Assembly (NCBI GenBank): GCA_900546645.1
Contig: URDR01000035.1
Location: forward strand, 1 to 30,004
From: an uncultured Bacteroides sp.
GTDB lineage: Bacteria; Bacteroidota; Bacteroidia; Bacteroidales; Bacteroidaceae
DNA: 30,004 nucleotides
Reading direction: 5' to 3'
The notes beneath the pieces are model-generated. The model did not search any database. It had not been told where the DNA came from and was given only the letters and a program-made list of their open reading frames with translations. Shown here one piece after another: positions 7,430 through 14,480 of the stretch. Every line of letters begins with the position of its first letter. The stretch's first letter is position 1. The translations under genes were made by a program, and so were the position numbers.

Positions 7430-8143
7430 ATGAAGAAAAACTTTCTGAAAGTACAATCAGTTGCCTTTATTGCAATGCTTTTCCCTCTCAGCTTAAAAGC
7501 CCAGGACAAGGTGGAAGCTCACATCGGAGCGGATATTGTCAGTGGATACATCTGGCGCGGACAAGACTCCGGAAACATCAGTATCCAGCCGGAAATATCG
7601 CTGGGATACAAAGGGTTTTCAATCACTGCATGGGGCTCTGTGGAATTTGACAAAGAGGATGCAAAGGAATTAGATTTAACCTTAGGCTATGAATATAAAG
7701 GATTCAGCATCTCTGTTACTGACTACTGGTATGACGGCGGACCAGGTTTCTTCCATTTTGGAGCAACCAATACCAATCATACCTTTGAGGCACAAATCGG
7801 TTATGATTTCGACTTCCTTGCCATCAACTGGTATACAAACTTTGCAGGGAATGACGGATTGACCGCCAACGGCAACCGGGCTTACGCATCGTATATCTCC
7901 CTGTCTGCCCCCTTCCGCTTGGGAGGATTAGACTGGACAGCCGAAGTTGGCGCAACTCCATGGGCGAGCAGCTACTATAATACCAACAAAGGAGGAGCCA
8001 ACGGGTTTGAGGTGGCAGATGTAAGCATCAGTGCAGCTAAAGAGATAAAAATAACCTCTCATTATGCTCTTCCAGTTTCAGCCAAACTAACCTGGAACCC
8101 TGCCACAGAAGATACTTACTTTGTTTTCGGAATCAGTTTCTGA
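7430..8143 (+). CDS. Putative outer-membrane beta-barrel (porin-like) protein
   Basis: The 237-residue protein starts with a Sec signal peptide ending LKAQ. The mature part is made of alternating, aromatic-rich strands (GYIWRGQD, ISLGYKGFSITAWGS, LTLGYEYKGFSISVTDYW) with glycine and aspartate turns, and it ends in a terminal Phe (VFGISF), the usual outer-membrane insertion signal. The early SGYIWRGQ stretch recalls the SDY-x-FRG start of the TorF/Gcw_chp putative porin family, so a small channel-like barrel is the best guess. The start at 7430 was chosen over an upstream in-frame ATG because that one lies inside the promoter and precedes a basic tail out of place before a signal peptide. The gene is monocistronic, and the substrate is unknown. 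Confidence 0.8.
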   Translation: MKKNFLKVQSVAFIAMLFPLSLKAQDKVEAHIGADIVSGYIWRGQDSGNISIQPEISLGYKGFSITAWGSVEFDKEDAKELDLTLGYEYKGFSISVTDYWYDGGPGFFHFGATNTNHTFEAQIGYDFDFLAINWYTNFAGNDGLTANGNRAYASYISLSAPFRLGGLDWTAEVGATPWASSYYNTNKGGANGFEVADVSISAAKEIKITSHYALPVSAKLTWNPATEDTYFVFGISF

Positions 8144-8157
8144 CAATAAATCCACAA

Positions 8158-8192
8158 AAATTCCCTGTTACAGCGGATGCAACAGGGAATTT
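8158..8192. terminator. Bidirectional terminator
   Basis: AAATTCCCTGTT (8158-8169) is a perfect inverted match to 8181-8192, with an 11 nt loop. T-rich sequence follows on the plus strand and five T on the minus strand. It lies between the convergent barrel gene and DUF3332-type gene. Confidence 0.85.
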
Positions 8193-8255
8193 CTATTTTA
8201 ATTGAGGTATATCCCACCTCATTTACTTATCCACATATATCAACAAGACAAGAAC

Positions 8256-8819
8256 TTATCTTGCAGCAAAAAACAAAGACGCTCCGTTTACGGCACGCAC
8301 CTCTGCCACACCTTGCACGTCGGGATTTACGGTCATCGGAGTACCGTCTTGCTGTTTGAATGTAACCGTTCCGTCTTCATTCATGGTAATCAGTTCAAAA
8401 CTTTGTCCTTCAGCTTCCGCACTCCAAGTACGGTTTTCTTTATTATAAACCAAATCCAATGATTTATCTTCTTCGCCTTTCTTTGTTATGGTATAACCAT
8501 CTTCATTGGTACGCACCAAGTATTCCCCGTTTTCTCCTTTTACGGTCTTTATAGTTCCTATTTCAGCTACCGGATTTGAGCCCGACCAAAACTCAATAGA
8601 GTTAATCACTAAAATATCGGCAAGGTAAGCCACTTCATAAACAGGAATAACATGAAATGCAAAAAACACGATTTCGTTTACAAACTTATTCCCGATTCCT
8701 TGATTCCATCCTTTCAGGCTATTCCAAAGTCCAAAAGAACCTATACACGAAGAAAGCATCAAACTGCCCCCCAAAACGGTACAAACCGCAAGTCTCTTAA
8801 AGTTTTTCATGGTTTTCAA
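8256..8819 (-). CDS. DUF3332-type lipoprotein
   Basis: The 187-residue protein has a lipoprotein signal peptide ending LSSC (C25). The segment CIGSFGLWNSLKGWNQGIGN and the following hydrophobic stretch FVNEIVFFAFHVIPVYEVA are the recognisable core of DUF3332, a family of small envelope lipoproteins of unknown role. The C-terminal half (about residues 88-175) is a beta-rich region of short strands (EYLVRTNEDGYTITKK, VTFKQQDGTPMTV). A second possible start is M4. It stands alone on the minus strand, with a -7 box at 8856-8863 about 37 nt upstream. No function can be assigned. Confidence 0.85.
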   Translation of the reverse strand: MKTMKNFKRLAVCTVLGGSLMLSSCIGSFGLWNSLKGWNQGIGNKFVNEIVFFAFHVIPVYEVAYLADILVINSIEFWSGSNPVAEIGTIKTVKGENGEYLVRTNEDGYTITKKGEEDKSLDLVYNKENRTWSAEAEGQSFELITMNEDGTVTFKQQDGTPMTVNPDVQGVAEVRAVNGASLFFAAR

Positions 8820-8855
8820 TCTCTTTTAAAGTTATCTCTTTATTACAATTGCTTA

Positions 8856-8863
8856 CAAAGTTA
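8856..8863 (-). promoter_or_regulatory. -7 box of the DUF3332-type gene
   Basis: TAACTTTG on the minus strand fits TAnnTTTG, 37 bp from the start codon. No -33 element at proper spacing is obvious. Confidence 0.5.
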
Positions 8864-8905
8864 AAACTTATTTTGTATCATAAAAGCATAATGGCAAAAA
8901 AATCG

Positions 8906-8913
8906 TATCTTTG
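8906..8913 (+). promoter_or_regulatory. -7 box of the MFS transporter gene
   Basis: TATCTTTG fits TAnnTTTG, 47 bp before the start codon. A TTTTG at 8871-8875 is about 30 bp upstream, too far for a standard -33 element. Confidence 0.5.
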
Positions 8914-8960
8914 TCACGTTTTTTTTCAATAACAGATAAAAATTTAATCACATAAAAAGA

Positions 8961-10322
8961 ATGAAAGAACAAATTCAAAGAAAACTTAATGACTCGTGGG
9001 CAACCCGCTGGGGGGCACTGTCGATCGTTGCTTTCACCATGATGGCAGCGTATTATGTAAATGATGTTACCGCTCCGTTAAAAACCATGCTTGAAACCGA
9101 TCTGGGATGGAACAGTAGTGAATTCGGGCTTTTCACCGGAGCCTATAGTTTTTTAAATGTCTTCTTTTTGATGCTGATTTGGGGAGGACTGATTCTTGAC
9201 CGCTTCGGAATCCGCTTTACCGGACGTTTGGCTACCATTCTTATGGTAGTAGGAACAGGTATCGAATACTATGCCATGACGCAAATGGTAGGCGATACTT
9301 CCACTATATTAGGATATAAGGCAAGCGTATTCGTAGCCTCAACCGGATATTCCATTTTCGGAGTAGGAGCTGAGGTAGCCGGAATTACGGTTACCAAGAT
9401 TATCGCAAAATGGTTCCACGGCAAAGAAATGGCAACCGCCATGGGGGTACAAGTTGCCTTGGCTCGTGTAGGTTCACAGGCTGCATACGGGGTAGCTATT
9501 CCTATTGCACGTGCATATGAAATCACAATGCCTATTCTAATCGGTCTGATTTGTCTGGTAGGCGGACTGATTGCTTTCTTTGCATTTGCCGTTCTCGACA
9601 AAAAGCTGGACCAACAGATTGAAAGTTCTGTAGAAGAATCTCCCGAAGACAAGTTCTCCTTTAAAGATGTAAAGCACATCTTGTCTAATCCGGGATTTTG
9701 GCTGATTGCCTTACTGTGCGTATTGTTCTATTCTTGCGTATTCCCTTTCCAGAAATATGCCTCTGAACTGATGATCAGCAAGTATCAGATTGACGAAAGT
9801 GTAGCGGGTTTCTTTGCCGGACTTCCTGCCTTGGGAGCCCTCTTCCTTACACCTGTATTCGGGGGTATGGTTGACCGCCGCGGCAAATCGGCTTCTATCA
9901 TGATGTTAGGAGCAGGAATGCTAATCTGTGTACACTGCATCTATGCCATGCCTTTCATTACAGGTTCAATGGTAGCTATTGTGCTGATGATTATATTGGG
10001 AATTGCCTTTTCACTCGTTCCGTCTGCCATGTGGCCTGCAGTGGCTAAGATTTTCCCGGTACACCAGTTAGGTACGGCTTATGCCCTGATTTTCTTTATA
10101 CAGAATATCGGTTTGTGGGGCATTCCTACTCTAATTGGAATCGTTCTCGACAAATTCTGTATCGTAGGAACAACCGAAACCGGAGCAAACAGCTATGATT
10201 ATACCCTACCTATGTGTATTTTCACCGGACTTGCCATCTTGTCTCTGTTAGTGGCCTTTGCTTTAAAAGCTGCCGACAAGAAATATGGATATAAGCTGGA
10301 GGAGGCTAACATTCAGAAGTAA
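8961..10322 (+). CDS. Major facilitator superfamily transporter
   Basis: An inner-membrane secondary transporter of 453 residues with twelve predicted helices in two halves split by a charged loop (about residues 212-235, KKLDQQIESSVEESPEDKF). The MFS motif A loops are present in both halves: GGLILDRFGIRFTGR around D80 and GGMVDRRGKSAS around D305. The overall look, including the conserved N-terminal DVTAPLKTML, recalls the MFSD1-like branch, whose animal member moves dipeptides; that resemblance is from memory and unverified. Genes for an Xaa-Pro aminopeptidase and an S9 peptidase lie downstream, so peptide uptake is a reasonable but unproven idea. It has its own promoter and terminator, so it is a single-gene unit. 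Confidence 0.88.
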   Translation: MKEQIQRKLNDSWATRWGALSIVAFTMMAAYYVNDVTAPLKTMLETDLGWNSSEFGLFTGAYSFLNVFFLMLIWGGLILDRFGIRFTGRLATILMVVGTGIEYYAMTQMVGDTSTILGYKASVFVASTGYSIFGVGAEVAGITVTKIIAKWFHGKEMATAMGVQVALARVGSQAAYGVAIPIARAYEITMPILIGLICLVGGLIAFFAFAVLDKKLDQQIESSVEESPEDKFSFKDVKHILSNPGFWLIALLCVLFYSCVFPFQKYASELMISKYQIDESVAGFFAGLPALGALFLTPVFGGMVDRRGKSASIMMLGAGMLICVHCIYAMPFITGSMVAIVLMIILGIAFSLVPSAMWPAVAKIFPVHQLGTAYALIFFIQNIGLWGIPTLIGIVLDKFCIVGTTETGANSYDYTLPMCIFTGLAILSLLVAFALKAADKKYGYKLEEANIQK

Positions 10323-10347
10323 CTCCGCTGCAAATAATCATCTCAGG

Positions 10348-10413
10348 AAAAACGCCTAATCGTTTTACTTTAAATGCCTAATCATTTCAAGTAAAACGAT
10401 TAGGCGTTTTTTT
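10348..10413 (+). terminator. Long-stem terminator after the MFS gene
   Basis: A perfect 23 bp stem (10348-10370 against 10389-10411) includes CGCCTAATCG, with an 18 nt loop, and seven T end at 10413. The loop holds a third, imperfect copy of the arm (TGCCTAATCA, 10375-10384). Confidence 0.93.
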
Positions 10414-10454
10414 ATGAAAATATGTTTTTTCCCTCCTCTCGGACTTTTTTACTA

Positions 10455-10462
10455 TAACTTTG
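10455..10462 (+). promoter_or_regulatory. -7 box of the DUF6055-like gene
   Basis: TAACTTTG matches TAnnTTTG, 72 bp before the start codon. The region upstream is T-rich without a clear TTTG at the right distance. A weaker TACCTTTA lies at 10497-10504. Confidence 0.45.
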
Positions 10463-10534
10463 GACTATTCTTCCATCTCTTGTCAACATTTCATTCTACC
10501 TTTACACCTCAGATAAACTTAAAAACAAGATACC

Positions 10535-11890
10535 ATGAAACGACTGTATCCACTCATTTCTTTATTCTGCCTATTGTCTTTGCCTGCATGGGGACAAGGC
10601 TATTGTCCCAAGAATGCTTGCAGCAACTTTAAAGGCAAAGCAATTTACATTCCAAAAGATTTGCAGAAAATCGATTTACAAGACAGCACATCGCTATGGA
10701 GTTATCACCGGATGTGTTGCACCGATAATTTAGCTATTTTCTGGCAAAAAGGATTTGGAAACGATTTGGCCAATCCTCCTCAGTTGGAAGGAAAAGAAAT
10801 GAAAGTAGACTTAAAAAACTTATCCGAGAAACTGGAGCATTTCTATACTTTTTTCCGCGACAGTCTGGGGTTTTCTAAGCCCGGTTCGAACTGCGACCGC
10901 TATCGCATGATGGTCATGCTGAATTATTCACTTGAAGGAACAGCTTATGGAGGAGACTATGACGGAGTAATCGGTGGATTATGGGCGGCTCCGAACCGTC
11001 TTCAAGACGAACGCCTCAACTGTGTAGCACATGAATTAGGACATAGCTTTCAGGCACAAATTACCTGCGACGGTGAAGGAGAAGCCTGGGGAGGATGCGG
11101 ATTTTTTGAAATGGCTTCACAATGGATGCTATGGCAAGTAAACCCCGACTGGCAAACCGATGAACGCTTTCATTGGGAAGCATTTACCCGATTATCACAT
11201 AAAGCTTTCCTCCACCTGGAAAACATCTATCATTCGCCTTATGTATTAGAGTATTGGGGTACAAAGCACGGACGTACCATCATTGCAGAATTGCTCCGCC
11301 AGGGAAAAAGAGGGGAAGACCCGGTCATTACGTACAAGCGTATGACTCAGCTGTCTCAGGAAGCCTTCTGTGATGAAATGTTCGATGCCTGCCGGCATTT
11401 CATCAATTGGGACTTTAAACGTGTATGGAAAAACACCCGTCCCTATGCCAACCAATATACCTGTAAAATGAATCACTTAAGAAACGGCTGGTACGAGGTG
11501 GCTCCCGAAAACTGTCCCGAAAACTATGGATTCAATGCAATTCCGTTAACAGTCCCCGAACCGGGAAGCAAAATCAACCTTACTTTCGAAGGAATTATCC
11601 AGCCTTCGTCCGAATATTCTTCCGTACACCCTTCCAAGGCAGGATGGCGTTATGGATTTGTGGCAGTAACCAGCGAAGGAAAAAGTATTTATGGTAACAT
11701 GAGTCGCGATAAAAAAGGGAAATTAAGTTTTACTCTACCGGCAGACAAAAGACTATCACACTTATGGCTTGTAGTGATGGGAGCACCTGCCGAACATTGG
11801 ATGAACCCAAGTCCGGACAGCAATCAAAAAGATGCGCAATGGCCATACCGCATCAAACTAAACGGAACCGAACCGCAATCTGCCGTCTGA
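10535..11890 (+). CDS. Secreted HExxH metallopeptidase-like protein (DUF6055-like)
   Basis: The 451-residue protein has a Sec signal peptide ending AWGQ. A zincin motif HELGH occupies residues 166-170, and E192 in FFEMASQW is a plausible third zinc ligand 22 residues after the last His, so a metallopeptidase fold is likely. The segments WSYHRMCCTDNLAIFWQKGFG and GGLWAAPNRLQDERLN resemble DUF6055 proteins, for which I know no characterised activity. Many Cys residues (around 24-62, 178-188) could form disulfides in the periplasm. Residues about 335-450 look like a beta-sandwich domain (INLTFEGIIQPSSEYSS, WRYGFVAVTSEGKSIYG). It is followed after 129 bp by the Xaa-Pro aminopeptidase gene, which has its own promoter. 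Confidence 0.8.
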   Translation: MKRLYPLISLFCLLSLPAWGQGYCPKNACSNFKGKAIYIPKDLQKIDLQDSTSLWSYHRMCCTDNLAIFWQKGFGNDLANPPQLEGKEMKVDLKNLSEKLEHFYTFFRDSLGFSKPGSNCDRYRMMVMLNYSLEGTAYGGDYDGVIGGLWAAPNRLQDERLNCVAHELGHSFQAQITCDGEGEAWGGCGFFEMASQWMLWQVNPDWQTDERFHWEAFTRLSHKAFLHLENIYHSPYVLEYWGTKHGRTIIAELLRQGKRGEDPVITYKRMTQLSQEAFCDEMFDACRHFINWDFKRVWKNTRPYANQYTCKMNHLRNGWYEVAPENCPENYGFNAIPLTVPEPGSKINLTFEGIIQPSSEYSSVHPSKAGWRYGFVAVTSEGKSIYGNMSRDKKGKLSFTLPADKRLSHLWLVVMGAPAEHWMNPSPDSNQKDAQWPYRIKLNGTEPQSAV

Positions 11891-11968
11891 AAAAGACTCC
11901 AGCTTTACATTCTGACGCAAGCCAACTCAAGCAAAGTGAAAATAGAACCGACAAAAATATATTTTCAC

Positions 11969-11976
11969 TAAATTTG
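11969..11976 (+). promoter_or_regulatory. -7 box of the pepP-EamA operon
   Basis: TAAATTTG matches TAnnTTTG. A start near 11983 would leave only a few bases before the ATG at 11990 but a normal leader before the ATG at 12020, so the latter is preferred. The -33 element is weak. Confidence 0.55.
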
Positions 11977-12019
11977 CCGTACTATATAATTGATAAACTT
12001 AAAAACTCAAAATCAAACC

Positions 12020-13393
12020 ATGTTTTCAAAAGAAACCTATATCAATCGCCGGAATGCCTTGAAGCACAGCGTTGGCTCCGGAATTTTACTCTTCTTAGGA
12101 AATGACGAAAGCGGTATGAACTATGAAGATAACACATATCCCTACCGACAAGACTCTTCTTTCCTTTACTTCTTCGGCTTATCGTATGCCGGACTGGCTG
12201 CCGTTATTGATATTGACGAAAACCGAGAAATCATTTTCGGAGACGAACTAAGCATTGACCACATTGTATGGATGGGTACACAGCCTACCCTGCACGAAAA
12301 AGCTCAACGTGTAGGCATCGACAGCACCCAGCCTGCAGCAGATCTGAAAGCCTATCTTGAAAAAGCGATAGCAAAAGGACAAACCATTCATTACCTGCCC
12401 ACATACCGCGCTGAACACCGCCTGAAGTTATTTCACCTGCTCAACATCAAACCTGGAGAAGAACAACCCTCAATCTCCTTCATTAAAGGAGTGGTCAATC
12501 TGCGCAACTACAAGACAGATGAAGAGATTACTGAAATTGAACGAGCATGTGATGTCACTGCGGAAATGCACCTTGCGGCAATGCGCTGCCTACGCATCGG
12601 TATGAAAGAGCATGAAGTATCGGCTGCACTGGAAGCTGTGGCTCAAGCCAATGGATGTACTTTATCATTCCCCACCATCGCTACCGTATGCGGACAAACA
12701 TTGCATAACCATTATCACGGTCACACGGTAAAAGAAGGAGATATGCTGCTGGTAGATGCCGGTGCTGAGACTCCGATGGGGTATGCCGGCGATATGTCAT
12801 CAACCATCTGTGCCGGCAAGAAATTCTCTACCCGACAAAAAGAAATCTACGATATACAGGTTGCTTCGCATTTAGCTGCTGTAAACGCATTAAAACCGGG
12901 AGTTCCGTTCAAAGATATATATGAACTTTCTTGCCGGGTTATTTGCGAAGGACTCAAAGACCTCGGAATTATGAAAGGGGATGCAGCCGAAGCGGTAGCT
13001 GCCGGAGCTCATGCCATGTTCTTCCCTTGCGGCTTAGGTCACATGATGGGACTGGATGTACACGATATGGAAAATCTGGGTGAAGTATGGGTAGGATATA
13101 ACGGACAGCCTAAAAGCACGCAGTTCGGACGCAAGTCACTCCGACTGGCTCGCCCGCTTGAACCGGGATTTGTATTGACCATCGAACCCGGTATCTATTT
13201 CATTCCTGAACTGATAGACTACTGGAAGGCCGAAAAGCGTTTTGCCGACTTCATTAACTACGATAAACTGGAAACGTATCGCGACTTTACCGGACTACGC
13301 AATGAGGAAGATTACCTAATCACAGAAACCGGAGCACGACGCTTAGGCAAGAAAATACCATTAACAACTGAAGAAGTGGAGGCTCTGCGATGA
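12020..13393 (+). CDS. pepP: Xaa-Pro aminopeptidase (aminopeptidase P family)
   Basis: Removes N-terminal residues that precede proline, in the cytoplasm (no signal peptide). The pita-bread metallopeptidase domain has all five metal ligands: D246 and D258 (LLVDAGAETPMGYAGDMSST), H341 (GLGHMMGLDVHD), E389 (TIEPGIYF) and E429 (GLRNEED). The N-terminal creatinase-type domain (about 1-165) contains the usual RRN-start and the Gly/Tyr-rich FLYFFGL region. MFSKETYINRR is the expected N-terminus, so the start at 12020 is used rather than the in-frame ATG at 11990. The stop overlaps the next start by 4 bp (ATGA), suggesting translational coupling with the EamA transporter. Confidence 0.95.
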   Translation: MFSKETYINRRNALKHSVGSGILLFLGNDESGMNYEDNTYPYRQDSSFLYFFGLSYAGLAAVIDIDENREIIFGDELSIDHIVWMGTQPTLHEKAQRVGIDSTQPAADLKAYLEKAIAKGQTIHYLPTYRAEHRLKLFHLLNIKPGEEQPSISFIKGVVNLRNYKTDEEITEIERACDVTAEMHLAAMRCLRIGMKEHEVSAALEAVAQANGCTLSFPTIATVCGQTLHNHYHGHTVKEGDMLLVDAGAETPMGYAGDMSSTICAGKKFSTRQKEIYDIQVASHLAAVNALKPGVPFKDIYELSCRVICEGLKDLGIMKGDAAEAVAAGAHAMFFPCGLGHMMGLDVHDMENLGEVWVGYNGQPKSTQFGRKSLRLARPLEPGFVLTIEPGIYFIPELIDYWKAEKRFADFINYDKLETYRDFTGLRNEEDYLITETGARRLGKKIPLTTEEVEALR

Positions 13394-14280
13394 AAAATGA
13401 CAATAAAGCAATCGTGTATGCCTGTCTGGCTGTATTAAGTTGGTCAACCGTTGCCACTGCTTTCAAAGTGGCTCTACGCAGTCTTACCTATTTCGAACTA
13501 CTTCTGGTGGCCAGTTTAACTTCACTGGTGATATTTACTGTTCTCCTTACATTTCAGCGCAAGTGGAAACTCGTATGTAGCTTGTCAGCCAAGCAATGGG
13601 GCTATTTTGCCGGGATGGGACTGCTGAATCCGGTGGCTTATTATCTCAGCCTATTCAGTGCTTATTCACTGCTTCCGGCTCAAGTGGCTCAGCCCATCAA
13701 CTATGCGTGGCCCATTGTGTTGCTCATTCTGCTGGCTCTCTTTGCCGGACAGCCTATTCCCAAGAAAAAATACATCGGAATGTTTGTCTCGCTGGCAGGA
13801 GTCGTACTCATCTCTGTCGGAACAGGAAGTGCAGGCAATATGAGCATTTCTCCCACCGGACTGCTGTTAGCCGCACTCAGTGCTGTTTTATGGGCTACTT
13901 ACTGGATGATTAACAATAAACAAAAAGACTCTACAGACAGCAGCGTAGTCTTGTTTATGACTTTCCTCTTTGGATCAATGTACCTGCTGGCTGGGACCGC
14001 AGTAGTTGGAGTAAACTTGCCAACGCTGACAGGAGTTTTATCGGGTATGTACGTAGGAGGATTTGAAATGGGTATTCCTTTTATTTTCTTCGGACTGGCC
14101 ATGAGAAAGACATCTAACCCCGCCTTGATTAATCAATTGTGCTACCTTTCTCCTTTCATGTCACTGTTCTTCATCGCGGTGATTTTAGGAGAGCAGATTG
14201 TATTTACCACCTACATCGGATTAGCCCTCATTGTGCTTGGAATTGTATATAATCAGTACTTTGTCAAGACCCAAATATAG
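13390..14280 (+). CDS. EamA/DMT-family transporter
   Basis: An inner-membrane protein of 296 residues, almost entirely hydrophobic, with about ten helices arranged as two EamA repeats (residues about 8-137 and 150-291). The WSTVATAFK stretch in helix 1, the QPINYAWPIVLLILL helix and the second-repeat NPALINQLCYLSPF are typical of drug/metabolite exporters for amino acids and related metabolites. The start codon overlaps the pepP stop codon. This coupling hints that it exports a product of peptide breakdown, such as an amino acid, but the substrate cannot be read from the sequence. A terminator follows at 14362-14395. Confidence 0.93.
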   Translation: MKNDNKAIVYACLAVLSWSTVATAFKVALRSLTYFELLLVASLTSLVIFTVLLTFQRKWKLVCSLSAKQWGYFAGMGLLNPVAYYLSLFSAYSLLPAQVAQPINYAWPIVLLILLALFAGQPIPKKKYIGMFVSLAGVVLISVGTGSAGNMSISPTGLLLAALSAVLWATYWMINNKQKDSTDSSVVLFMTFLFGSMYLLAGTAVVGVNLPTLTGVLSGMYVGGFEMGIPFIFFGLAMRKTSNPALINQLCYLSPFMSLFFIAVILGEQIVFTTYIGLALIVLGIVYNQYFVKTQI

Positions 14281-14361
14281 TCCAACAGAATAGTAAAATA
14301 GTCCAAAACACTGATTATCAATATCGAAATAATTGAAATTCGGATTATATTCGTATTGTTT

Positions 14362-14395
14362 AAGACTCCTATGATATAAAAATAGGAGTCTTTTC
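14362..14395 (+). terminator. Terminator after the EamA gene
   Basis: AAGACTCCTAT (14362-14372) pairs perfectly with 14382-14392 around a 9 nt loop. A T-rich tail (TTTTCTTTT) follows. Confidence 0.85.
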
Positions 14396-14480
14396 TTTTA
14401 CTTTGTAACCGGTTAATTTGATTCAGCTGAGCTTTTAAACTCGTAAATTTATCATTTGATGGTCTTAAAAACTTAAACAT

